From Filobasidium wieringae (lineage: Eukaryota; Basidiomycota; Tremellomycetes; Filobasidiales; Filobasidiaceae), in the NCBI GenBank assembly GCA_001600055.1, contig BCIV01000012.1, positions 620,474 to 684,473 on the forward strand: 64,000 nt of DNA, in the 5' to 3' direction. Within the stretch, counting starts at the first letter, position 1. Each line of letters begins with the position of its first letter. Made by a program: the position numbers and the translations under genes. A model generated the notes under the pieces. That model searched no databases. It saw only the letters and a program-made list of their open reading frames with translations, and was not told where the DNA came from. Shown one piece after another: positions 1 through 10,225 of this stretch.

Positions 1-28
1 ACTGATTGAAGGTGCACGCACGTCACAG

Positions 29-2784
29 CCATCTTCTGTACCGAACCCTTCCGGATCCCTTTTGCTGGAAAGGTCGATGTCTGTTGTTTCGACAAGACGG
101 GTACCATCACCGGTGAAGATCTCGTCGTCGAGGGTGTTGCCGGGGTGGACAAGTCGGACCCTAGGAAACTCGTACCCGTCACGGATTGTGGAAAGGATAC
201 CGTCGTCACTCTCGCTTCCGCTCACGCGCTCGTCTTGCTCGAGGACGGGACCGTCGTCGGGGATCCCATGGAACGTACCACGCTGGACGCTTTGGATTGG
301 AAGATCTCGAAAGGCGATCAGATCGGACCGAAGAACAAGGGCGCCAAGGTGGACGTCCAGATCAACGTCAAGAGGAGGTTCCAATTCTCTTCCGCTCTCA
401 AGAGGATGTCCACCGTCGTCAACGCTTCGGACGCCAGTGGTAGACGGTTGTTGGCCAGCGTCAAGGGAGCACCGGAGACGCTCAAGAAGATGTATAGCTC
501 CGTCCCTGAAAACTACGACGATACGTACAAGTACTTTACCAGGCGAGGTTCGAGAGTCTTGGCTCTCGGTCACAAGGTCATGAAGACCGATCCTAGCAAG
601 GTCAAGGACGTTCATAGGGACGACGTCGAGTGTGATTTGATCTTTGATGGGTTCTTGGTCTTCCATTGTCCATTGAAACCGGACGCCGTAGAGAGTCTCA
701 AGATGTTGGCCGATTCTTCTCATCGAGTGCGTAGCGAGCGAGGGTCGTTTGGTCGTAGATTGGACACCGTGGACTGAAACCTTTTTTTTTTGGCGCTTCT
801 ACAGTGTGTTATGATTACGGGAGACAACCCCTTGACCGCGGTTCATGTTGCGCAGGACGTCGAGATTGTCGATCGTGATGTCATGATCCTCGATCTCAAG
901 GAAGGTGCTACCGCCGACGACCGTGAGTACCATCGAGCGTAATTTCTTGCCAATCACACACAGACTGATCACATGATACCGCTACGCTACAGAGCTCGTC
1001 TGGAGGAACGTCACCGAGACCAAGATCATTCCCGTTGACCCCACCAAGCCTTTCGATTCCGTCATCTTGCGCGACTATGACATTTGTATCACGGGAGCCG
1101 CAATGAAGCAGTACGAGAGCCGACCCACCTTTGTCGACCTCATTCAACACACCTGGGTCTATGCACGTGTCTCTCCCCCTCAAAAGGAATTGATCTTGTC
1201 GACGATGAAAGGACTCGGTTACATCACCTTGATGGCCGGAGACGGAACCAACGATGTCGGCGCGTTGAAACAGGCTCATATCGGTATCGCCCTGCTCAAC
1301 GGTTCAGAAGACGACTTGAAGAAGATTGCCGAACATCAGAGGCTCGAACGTTTGAAGAAGGTATACGAGCAGCAGTGCAAGATCTCTGCTCGTTTCAATC
1401 AGCCTCCCCCTCCCGTTCCTGCCGCTCTCAAAGACGCTTTCCCCGAATTGGCCGGCACTGTCGCTACCGCACAGGAGGCCAGGAAGAAGAACCCCATGGA
1501 AAAGGTCAGTACCGGTCATCTACCGCCTTGAATACGATTCTGTCTGACACTCGGATGTTGTTCAGTTCGATCTCGCTTCAATCACCGATAAGATGGCTGA
1601 GATGGACGACGAGAATGAGCCTCCCAAGATCAAGTTGGGAGACGCCTCTTGTGCTGCACCTTTCACGTCAAAGCTTGCCAATGTCTCTGCTGGTATGTCT
1701 CGGATACCTCCTAGCGATAGATCATGTCGGCTCATCGTTCGTTTGCTTTCAGTCACAAATATCATCCGTCAAGGTCGATGCACTCTGGTCGCTACCACTC
1801 AGATGTTCCTGATTCTCGGGCTGAACGCTCTGATCACCGCTTACTCTTTGAGTGTGCAATACCTTGACGGCATCAAGTTTGGAGACTATCAGGTCACAAT
1901 CACCGGTGTCCTCATGAGTGTCTGCTTCTACTGTATCTCGCGCGCCAAGGTGAGTCGCATCGAAAGGGCTCGTTTATCATATCCGATCACTGAGAACGAT
2001 CAATCACTGCCATTCAGCCTGTCCAACAACTGTCCAAGGAGAGGCCTTTGCCATCGATCTTGAACCTTTACGTCTTGCTCTCCATCCTCTTGCAATTTGC
2101 TATCCACATGGTGTCCATGATCTACATGACCGACCTGGCTAAAGCCAATCACGAGTAAGTGAAACAATCGTGTTTTCGCTGCCCTTCATTTTCGGTACTG
2201 ACCGGTTCGATCGTCATAGCCGTGGTCCGATCGATCTCAAGGCCGAATACAAACCTTCGCTGTTGAACACGGCTGTCTACCTCCTCGGTCTTTCTCAGCA
2301 AGTCTCCACCTTCGTCATCAACTTCCAAGGTCGACCTTTCCGTGAGGGCATTCGAGAAAACCCACCTCTGTACTACGGTCTTGCTGGAGTCAGCGCCATC
2401 GCGTTCGCTGGAGCTACCGAATTCTCGCCCGAGCTGAACAACTGGCTCCAATTGTACAAGATGGAACCTTGGGTAAGTCGTCGAGATTAGCTTGTGCAAC
2501 GAAAACATCCGCTCACCGAAGCCTTGATTTATCAGTTCCGCACCCATTTGACCGTGTCGATGGTCCTCGACTTTGCTTTATGCTTCGCCGTCCAGCAGAT
2601 CACCAAAGCTCTCTTCTCCAACACGGCTCCTAAAGAAATCATCGCTCGTGGATCAGCCCGTCGAGAACAGCGGAGGTTGGCCGAGAAGTCCTTGCAGACC
2701 CCTCAGGCTATTCAGCAGAATGGTATAGCGAGCGAAAAGACAGCATCGGTAACGCAGGTGCCAAAGTACATGCCCAAGGCTTGA
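29..2784 (+). CDS. SPF1: P5A-type ER cation/peptide-transporting ATPase (Spf1), 3' part
   Basis: This is the C-terminal part of a P5A P-type ATPase of the ER membrane, the Spf1/ATP13A1 family, which removes mislocalised transmembrane helices from the ER. The gene enters from the left edge. Bases 1-28 look like the end of an intron (branch-like ACTGAT, then CACAG), and the exon opens with a CTEPFRIPFAG stretch. The phosphorylation motif DKTGTIT starts at base 91, a KGAPE nucleotide-binding motif lies near base 465, and the hinge motif GDGTNDVGALK lies near 1240-1270. Several short introns interrupt the coding sequence (for example about 740-807, 924-992 and 1504-1565). The last exons encode the hydrophobic C-terminal helices, and the protein ends at PKYMPKA with a TGA at 2782. 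The hinge variant and the EPFRIPFAG context fit P5A better than other P-type ATPases. Confidence 0.9.
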
Positions 2785-3074
2785 GAAGTGTCTTGTGCCG
2801 TGGTTCGGGACAAAGCCCTGAACGTCGAGGCAATCAATAAAGAGGGTCACGAATCTTGTATTCTTGCATATAGATCGCTAGATTATTATCGAGTTGATGA
2901 ACCCACGTCCTGAAGCTCCGGAAGTCTCAGGTTCGGCCTGATTCGTCATCGTAGTCCTTGGGTTGGCCTATACAATACTGCCTACATCAAGTTCGATTTC
3001 CGTCTTTTTCGGTAGGATAGGGTTGAGCACGCTATTTGATTCAGGACTGAGCGATCGATACGGTGATCAGTGAC

Positions 3075-3780
3075 ATGGCCGATAGTACTCCCATTTTTTT
3101 CTGGCAGGAAACGCATCCTCGATGGGGCTGGTTGTCACAGTGGTATGCAATCGAATTCGAGCACGACGGCATTACCTACGTTACGACCGAGATGTGGATG
3201 ATGGTCCAGAAGGCCAAGTTGTTCAAGGATGAGGTGGGTATCCCCCTTCTCGCCTACTTCCAGTTTTTGTTGCAGGACGGCGAGCTCATAGACCGTGGAA
3301 TTCAAGGAATCTGTCAAGAAGATGTTAAAGACAACGAACCCTCAGGAACATCAGGATCTAGGTCGGAAGGTTGCGAATTATGATGGAAAGATATGGAATG
3401 AGAGTACGTCTCCCATCTTGCAACGAGAGATACAAGACCTGATAGGGTTTTGTCCGTCACTGTGATGCGACGTGCAGACAAGGAGAGAATAGTGGAAGAA
3501 GGAAACTACCACAAGTTCACTAAGAGCAAAGAAACGAATCTCGAACAGAAGCTCTTGGAGACCAGGGAAAGAGAACTGGTAGAAGTAAACCAACCTTTCA
3601 TGTCGATCCAGAATATAGCTTACCCCTTGGCTAAAGGCTTCACCCGTAGATCGAATCTGGGGAGTCGGCTATGATGAGGACAGTGCCGACAGTCATCGTG
3701 AAGATTGGGGACTGAATCTGCTAGGCAAAGCCATCACTAGAGTCAGAGATCGTATCAGGGAACCAAAAGGAAGGACTTGA
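3075..3780 (+). CDS. NADAR domain protein (YbiA/DUF1768 family)
   Basis: This is a small protein of 173 residues made almost entirely of a NADAR domain. The family acts on ADP-ribose-type or riboflavin-intermediate N-glycosides; bacterial YbiA cleaves riboflavin intermediates, and some NADARs reverse guanine ADP-ribosylation. Four exons keep one frame: 3075-3233, 3292-3403, 3478-3584 and 3637-3780. Conserved features are the start of the domain (FFWQ..., then GWLSQWY), TTEMWMMVQKAKLF around residues 37-50, a GRKVANYDGKIWNE segment, HKFTKSKE, and the C-terminal RIWGVGYDEDS. The GTG at 3063 is in frame, but the ATG at 3075 is the natural start. The neighbours are SPF1 upstream (290 bases) and the large P-loop NTPase downstream. 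The exact substrate cannot be told from the sequence. Confidence 0.85.
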
Positions 3781-3819
3781 CGCCAGGTAATCTATCTCTG
3801 ACCGAGCACGACTTGAGCG

Positions 3820-3827
3820 TCACGTGA
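3820..3827. promoter_or_regulatory. TCACGTGA palindrome upstream of the NTPase gene
   Basis: A perfect TCACGTGA octamer lies 208 bases upstream of the ATG at 4035. CACGTG E-boxes with this flank are bound by Cbf1-type bHLH factors in fungi. Function here is inferred only from the motif. Confidence 0.35.
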
Positions 3828-4034
3828 CAGACCGCGTGAACCAAGGAGGGAGATCATCAGGCTTTAGGTATTGCAGTACTTTGTACCTATCTGTCTCATC
3901 TGTTCGACCCATCCTATCTGTAAAATCTGTAGAATCTAAAGGCCAGGACGGTGCTGCACGCTATCGATAAGCGATAAGACGCTTCCTGCTTCCTGTCAAA
4001 GAATTCAAGTTATACCGCACCCCGAAATCTCGCT

Positions 4035-7000
4035 ATGGAACCCGCATCTACCGAATCGCGACTCATGCAGATGGACGATCCCCTAATACAATGGTTGACA
4101 GGGGTTCGAGAACAAGGGTATGGTGAAGGTAGGCGGTTCCAACGATGCTGGAAGGAGTTGGTAGACACCGCTATTCTTCTCGATCCATTCATCGGGGGTC
4201 TATGTGATGTCAAGGAATGGCAACATGACTTAGAAAGTCTTGTCCTAAAATTCAAGGACGTTGACAAAATCATATCTCTACCAGACGAGTTGCAATGGAT
4301 AAACTCTTGTCAAACGGTTGTTGCGCCCTCACTTTACATTACTCCTTCTCTTACTGGGACTTTAAAGGCGGCATTCACTTCTGCCTCTAACAGCGTTATC
4401 GAGAGCGAATGGAAGATCGGGGCGCTACAGGAGGATTTCAGCCGGCCTTATAAAGGACAAGGTGCAGTCAATCTTCTGGAACACGTGCGATACGTCAACA
4501 TACGATACGACGACGCAGTATATGCTAGGGTGTTAGCAATCTTACAGTCTTCAGGCTCGGGCAAGACCCGTACTGCTATTCAACTCAGTCGGCATGAACT
4601 GGGAATGCTTGTCTGTGTACGAGAAGCTCCTAAGGAAGGCCAATTAGTTTCTCGGCCGCCGCGGGATAACGAAGTCGCTAGCTGGCTGGGCGGCAAAGGG
4701 GCGGTCTGGAAGCCACCCATACCCGAAAGGTTCAAGTCCATAGCGCTCCAGCTTCTAGCAACCATACAGATTGCAGTCTGGCTCGAGGCATATGCTACAG
4801 AACTCACGACATTCTATAATATGGAATGGAGCTCTTTGTATCCCGATCAGCCAGCTTTGCCAGTACAATCCAGTAATTTACGTCTATGGGACCAATTCAA
4901 GCAACATGTTGCCGAGCGTCTCGCCCCAGCTGGTGCCCTTTCCGGAAACTCTCCACTGAGTCCCCCTCTAGCGGATATGGAGTTGTCGACTCTCAATCGC
5001 CGCGTGCTGCTTTCCTGAAACGGGTCGATCGGACCGCAGCCTCGCTAGGTCCAATCTATTATACTCTCGACGCTCTCCTGACGGCTTTCGTGGAGGGAGA
5101 GTATGCAGAGCCAAAGGCGAAGAAGGCTATATCTATAATAAACGCCGCTTACTTCTATGTTGTACGTCCCCAACGCGCCTTCACTCAGCTGGAGGCGATT
5201 CTGCCTCCTCAAACAGATAGCACTGATCGACATGCGAAGAGGAACGATGCTTTTTGCTACCTCGCGATCGACGAATGCGGTAAACTCGGAGATCGCTTGC
5301 ACGTACTGAGGAGACTCTGGTCCTACATTGCTCCGAACAGGACTTGGATCATGCTACTGGATGCTACCGCAAGCATATCAAGAACCTTTGGTAGAAAGTC
5401 ATTCTCTAGCAAGGTGCTGTCGTACTTGGGGAAGCAACACGTTGAACCGTTCACCGGTCTACCCCATGATATAGAATTGTCGGCCAATCAAGACCGATAT
5501 CTGCAGATTCTGCATCGAAAAGGTGCAGAACCGACGAAAGTTGAGCTGATTCATTTTCTATCCAAAATGGGAAGACCTCTTTTGTCAGACAAGATCTTAC
5601 GGAGTGATAATAAAGGAGATATCCGCTACAATTTCGGCCCATACGACCTTCGGCACATTCTCCTTAAACTGATTGGAAGGTCTAAGTCTTATGAAGTGGA
5701 GACCTCCGTTCCGGAAACCCAAATATCCTCGCTTACCCTAGCTCCGGAAGCTCAAATAGCCTTGATTACCCAACGCCTTCCTTTGAACGTGATCGAAACC
5801 CGGGGTCACGTAACCACTGCCGAGGACTTGTGTACCATGACTTTGGCCGAAACGCTCATCGCGAGCCACCTTCGTTGTTTTGCCACGTTCGGGGACGGAC
5901 GTAGCTCAATCACTAGCTGTACACCCTCGGAACCGTTACTCAGGTGCGCGCGGCCAGTCTCAAACTTCTCTGCATGAGCTAATCCCACATTGCAACTTCT
6001 CAGTATGGCGGCTGCTTTGTACTTCAGGATACACCCCAACGCAACAATCCCTCGTTGGGCTAAAGCAATCGGATTGATTCATGAGAACCCATACTCGTCA
6101 CAATTCGCCATGGGGGAGTCTGGTGAGGAGTTCGCGCAATTGATCATGTCGATCAGCCTTGACGTTGCTGCTAAGGGGTCACTAAATCCCGTCAACGTAC
6201 GGGTTTGGTTGCAGACTATTCTCGACCTGCCACTCTCCAATAGCCTTCTTATAGAGGCTGATCGGTACGAGATCAATTTTACGCATTATCTTCGATCCGC
6301 TACTCTTTTCTGCGAGAGAGAGAAGATCACGTATGCCGTGCTGATGGAAGCCTGGTCACGCAACGCTGCGATCATCGGTGCAATCGATCAAGCTGGATTT
6401 GACATCATGTATACCATCAAGTTGAGGGGTCAATGGCTTTTCTCCGTCATATACGTCCAGGTGAAGAATGGAAGAGCATTCTACAGAAAAGAAGACTGGA
6501 GAAACGATTTGGCCTTGGGAATATCTGACATCCCTCAACCGAGTGACGGTACGCTTACCGAGTTCCATCTTTTCATGGACCTGGAAGACGATCGTATACA
6601 TGACGAAAGCGACCACGAACAATACCAACCCGGTCTTAATCTGAATTCCAGCAAACGATATAATCTCCTTCTCAGGGGTATGTCCAATGCAGTGTACAAG
6701 ATACTACCGGAGTTTTCAGACAAGACCATGGATCAGATACGAGGTTTAGCTAGAACAGTTCCCTACGATCATGCCGATGATCTGGATGAGAGGACTGGCG
6801 CTATGTTGCGGGGACAATATGCCTTGTTCAGCAAGCAATCGTATCCGCTATCTGAGGCCAGCGGGACCGGAGTTCAGCGACCAGACGGTGAGAGAAAGCA
6901 CGAGAAAAGCATGAGATCCACAAATGAAGGCTTGTGCGATCATAGAGCACATGACTGAACGAGAGGAGGCCTACCTCTCTGACTTTTCTTCCAGAGATTT

Positions 7001-7323
7001 ACGCAAGCGCAGGAGATCTTCCTTAGTCGACAACGATTCAGCTGGAACATCCGCGAACGTCGACAAGAATCACTTTTCCAGGTAAACAATATTGCCATCA
7101 AACCCGACCATGAACATACGATCCGCCTGCTGGAGTCATAAACTATACTCTTCTCCAGTACCCTCCGCGTCTTTGGGTCTATCTATTGCAAGTTCAAGGT
7201 CGATTGGACTTCTCCGCTCCAAACGATACCGAAATGTGGGCACGTTTCCGGACGCAAGATGTTGAATGGACGCACAGTGTGCAATTTGAATGCGACTGTG
7301 GTCTAGCTGTTGATCCTCCATAG
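4035..7323 (+). CDS. Large P-loop NTPase resembling Crinkler/RHS-type effector NTPases
   Basis: This is a protein of about 1,010 residues if read through four introns. A Walker A motif, QSSGSGKTRT, sits at residues 171-180 (base 4545 on), followed by a D/E-rich strand and a Walker B-like LAIDECG near base 5260. The QSSGSGK loop followed by an Arg and then a PP.D.EV..W segment resembles the NTPase module of the large basidiomycete family related to Crinkler/RHS effectors; this match is from memory of the family. No signal peptide is visible. Introns at 5944-6003, 6934-6996 and 7082-7158 have good sites. The join near 4930-4985 is not clean: the frame changes between 4932 and about 4983, and the only candidate introns have weak sites (for example GTGCCC..GGAG, 4933-4982). 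It may be a frameshift. The C-terminal part (6997-7323) ends in a Cys-containing ECDCGLAVDPP tail. Confidence 0.5.
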
Positions 7324-7543
7324 GAGTAAGTCCCAAGAACTAGTATACAAACTATGTCGCAGCTGCCTGGATGTATCTACCGAAGAACAAATAATGAATC
7401 ATATCATAATTCGCAGCTGGGTTGATTGCTTAGTCATCGATTACGTAATGGGTAGTTCCTATTCTCAAAGATCGTGAACTGAACTCGCAACGAGTCCCAA
7501 ACCATTATTATCGTTTCGCACGATCGACCCTCTAGTCCTAGCC

Positions 7544-9018
7544 ATGTCTTTCTCCAGGTCATTTGAACAAGTACCCACTGACCAGGATGTATCGCCATCT
7601 GATCGAAGGCGAACCAGGCGCGATTACAGTGGGGTCGTGAATAAGATTGCTGTGTATGCTCGTGATGCGGTCAACGTCCCGCTCAACCGCTATCGAAGAG
7701 CGAACAAAAAGCAGAAAGTTAGTGACTGCTTGAATAGCAAAGAAATCATATTGTAGTCACTAATTTTGCCGTTACTACAGGGAGCGTTGTGGTAAGCCTA
7801 GCTCGCCTGTCGGACACCCCCGATCATTCTGACAAAAGAATGTTCACAGGTTGTTTGTACTGGTCAACGTAGTGCTCATCGCTACGGTGATTATCATAAC
7901 TCCTCGTCGTATCTTAGGGAAAGTTCAGAACCTGTCCGACTGGATCAGAGACCAAGGATCATTTGGCGCCTTCATCCTGTTCATGGCTACAGGTATGTCT
8001 GCCCGCAAGTATGAGTTGACAGCAGTTCGCCAAGCTAACAAGATCCTTTATACCAGTCGTTACTTCTCACCCGCCTTTCTTTGGCTTCGCTTCTTCCTTA
8101 ACGCTTATCGGGTTTACTTTCGGATTTTGGCCTGGAGCTTTGATAGGATTTGCCGGCAGCATGTGTGGGGCAGCGTTCGCGTTTTGGAGCATAAGAGCAA
8201 GTCGACACAGCTTTCATCTGCTTTGTAGACTTGCTGACCGATATCATTAGACGTTCTTCCTGAAATGGATGAAAAGATTCGGTTCAGGCAAATCGGACAA
8301 ATGGGAGGCATTCTCCAATGTCATCGTAAGTTCGATGAGAGGCCATGGAAGTCTTTGTGTTGAACCACTGTCCGAAAAAATAGAAAATAAAAGGCACACT
8401 TCTCGTTATAATGATCCGCTGGTGCCCACTACCTTGGGCTATCAGTAACGGAATGTTTGCTGTCAGTCAACCTGTCGATTCGCCATCGTACCCCTGCTGA
8501 AACCATTTGTCTCTCACGTTTTTCAGTCGATCGAGACGGTCTCTTTCCCTTCTTTCATGCTTGCCAATCTATTACTGCAACCAAGGCTCCTGATCCCAGT
8601 CTTTGTCGGATCGAGGCTGGATTCTCTCACCGAAGGAGAAGGTGGTAGCGATCCCCTCACCAAGTGGGTTAACCTGGGGGCTATCCTGCTCAGTATCGGT
8701 ATCAGCGTGGCAAGTGAGTCTAGCATCATATCACGGACTCCCTCCTCACAACTTAAGTAATACATCATTACAGCTGGATATTTCATTTATGGTGCGACAT
8801 TGCGTCAAATGGAACTTCTTAAACAATCTGGTCAGATATACGATAGCGAAGTAGACGAGGCGGAGGACGTTCTGGAAAGGAACGCTTTGCTAGGGGACTT
8901 TTCCGGATCTGAAGGCGATGCAGAAGAATTCCGTCTAGGAGGGGTTCTGGAAAACGGATCGGGTGCTAAATCAGGCACTGGTGTTAGGACTGGACATTTC
9001 CGGGAAGGCAGTGTTTGA
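7544..9018 (+). CDS. TVP38: Tvp38-like Golgi membrane protein (SNARE-associated, DedA/VTT fold)
   Basis: This is a 350-residue polytopic membrane protein of the Tvp38/TMEM64 family, found in the Golgi of fungi. Eight exons give one unbroken frame: 7544-7717, 7781-7791, 7850-7992, 8057-8196, 8251-8325, 8384-8461, 8527-8713 and 8774-9018. Hallmarks are the first membrane helix (LFVLVNVVLIATVIIIT), the VTT-domain core HPPFFGF....GFTFGFWPGA, GFAGSMCGAAFAFWSIR, the segment FFLKWMKRFG, the loop RWCPLPWAISNG, QPRLLIPVFVGSR, and a last helix with GYFIYG. The C-tail (residues about 275-350) is acidic and hydrophilic. The gene contains an 11-base microexon and a GC-AG intron, listed separately. Confidence 0.9.
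7781..7791 (+). other. 11-base microexon of the TVP38 gene
   Basis: The exon GGAGCGTTGTG lies between introns 7718-7780 (GTTAGT..ACTACAG) and 7792-7849 (GTAAGC..TTCACAG). It supplies codons for Gly-Ala-Leu and part of Trp at the start of the first membrane helix. Frame is kept only if it is included. Confidence 0.8.
8197..8250 (+). other. GC-AG intron in TVP38
   Basis: The donor is GCAAGT rather than GT, the acceptor is ATTAG, and a TGCTGAC branch-point-like sequence lies about 15 bases before the acceptor. Only this donor gives the conserved FWSIR-TFFLKW junction in phase 0. No GT donor nearby preserves the frame. Confidence 0.75.
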
Positions 9019-9250
9019 TGACTGTTGTAGATCTCGCATATGATGGATACCCCTAAAGTCATGTCGAATACCATTGTACTCGTTTCAGTCAGCGCGTGTT
9101 GGTCTGGTCATATTGGAAGTGAAGGCGGAGTAGCATTGGTGGCTGCTTGAGTGACCTCAATTGGATCTGCGGGATTTTCACCCTCGGCACCATCATATGG
9201 GACAGGGTCTTCCTCTGTGGAATGTTGCCACCTTGTGCTAGGACTTGGTC

Positions 9251-10140
9251 CTACTTGTCAGAAATCATGAGGTCAATCACGGTGAGGACATCCAGATCAG
9301 CGTCATTGCCTGACAAAAGAGTGGTCTCAATGATGGTCAGTTGGCTGAGACCTTCCGTCACCCCCAGGATGCGATCTGCCAAGGCCATATAGTTGAGCGA
9401 AGGACAACGCGCCCTGCGTAGCTCCATTTGCTCCTCTTCAGCATTGCCTTTGATGTGAGAGGAATCCCTACATTTAAAGGGAGTTGGTGAAACTCCAGAA
9501 GGAAGGTAAGACCTGACTTACATAAACTCCTCCTCAGGTTCGATAGTCAAGTCCAACCCGATACCCCTCGAGACCTTGATGGTGGCGTGCATTAGGGAAA
9601 AGCTTATGAAGGCCTGTGATTACGTGACCGCTATTGATGTCTTCAAGATTGCATTGCTTGAACAACAGCACCTGGGTGTCCAAGACGACTGATATCCTGA
9701 TAGTTTGGGTTGACTGCCTCAAGAGCCTTTTGCCTGGCCAGGTGCATGCCGCGCTTCCTATTGTAGCCAAAGTCATTGTACCCGAGTTACAAGCTGTGCA
9801 AGAGGACATCCCGACATCTGCCATATCTCCCACGTCTACATCCTTATCCGATACTACATATCGAGTATAAGAACAGGAACAGCATGCCCGCATAGAAACC
9901 ATGTAGGCTGGTTTTCGCACACGAGAACATCTGTGCTACCGTACGCTCTCGTTGCCCGAAGGACATCAAAATCTACTCTCAGAAGATCTGGGAGGCCTGA
10001 GCTACTCTGGCTTCAACAGCACTGACCGCGAACAGTAGGGGACGGCATTCCGAACGGAATAGCGCTGGCTCCGAAAACTGATATCAACGTTATCGTGACT
10101 GGGTTGGCAGTGTATTGCAGACATGACAGTATGATAAACT
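9251..10140 (-). CDS. Unrecognised multi-exon coding region, possibly a decayed gene
   Basis: I do not recognise this protein. On the minus strand a clear last exon (9467-9251) reads DSSHIKGNAEEEQMELRRAR... to ...VIDLMISDK and a TAG at 9253-9251. It is preceded by a normal intron (9521-9468, GTAAGT..TGTAG) and an exon at 9613-9522 encoding HATIKVSRGIGLDLTIEPEE. Upstream, coding-like blocks (KRGMHLARQKALEAVNPNYQ near 9690-9760; LRVDFDVLRATRAYGSTDVL near 9930-10000; ITLISVFGASAIPFGMPSP near 10050-10110) lie in frames I could not join without stops. Either the gene has more introns than I can place or it is decaying. No start codon is assigned, and the span is approximate. Confidence 0.35.
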
Positions 10141-10225
10141 GAACCATTCGAACTCATACAAAAAGCGAATCGAAATGAAAGCTCACTAAGAGCGAAACCG
10201 AGTACAGAGTTGCATATATGTGATT

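Noticed and set aside
3235..3276. Shorter intron (acceptor TTGCAG) in the NADAR gene
   Set aside because: It breaks the frame of the conserved domain; the acceptor at 3291 restores it.
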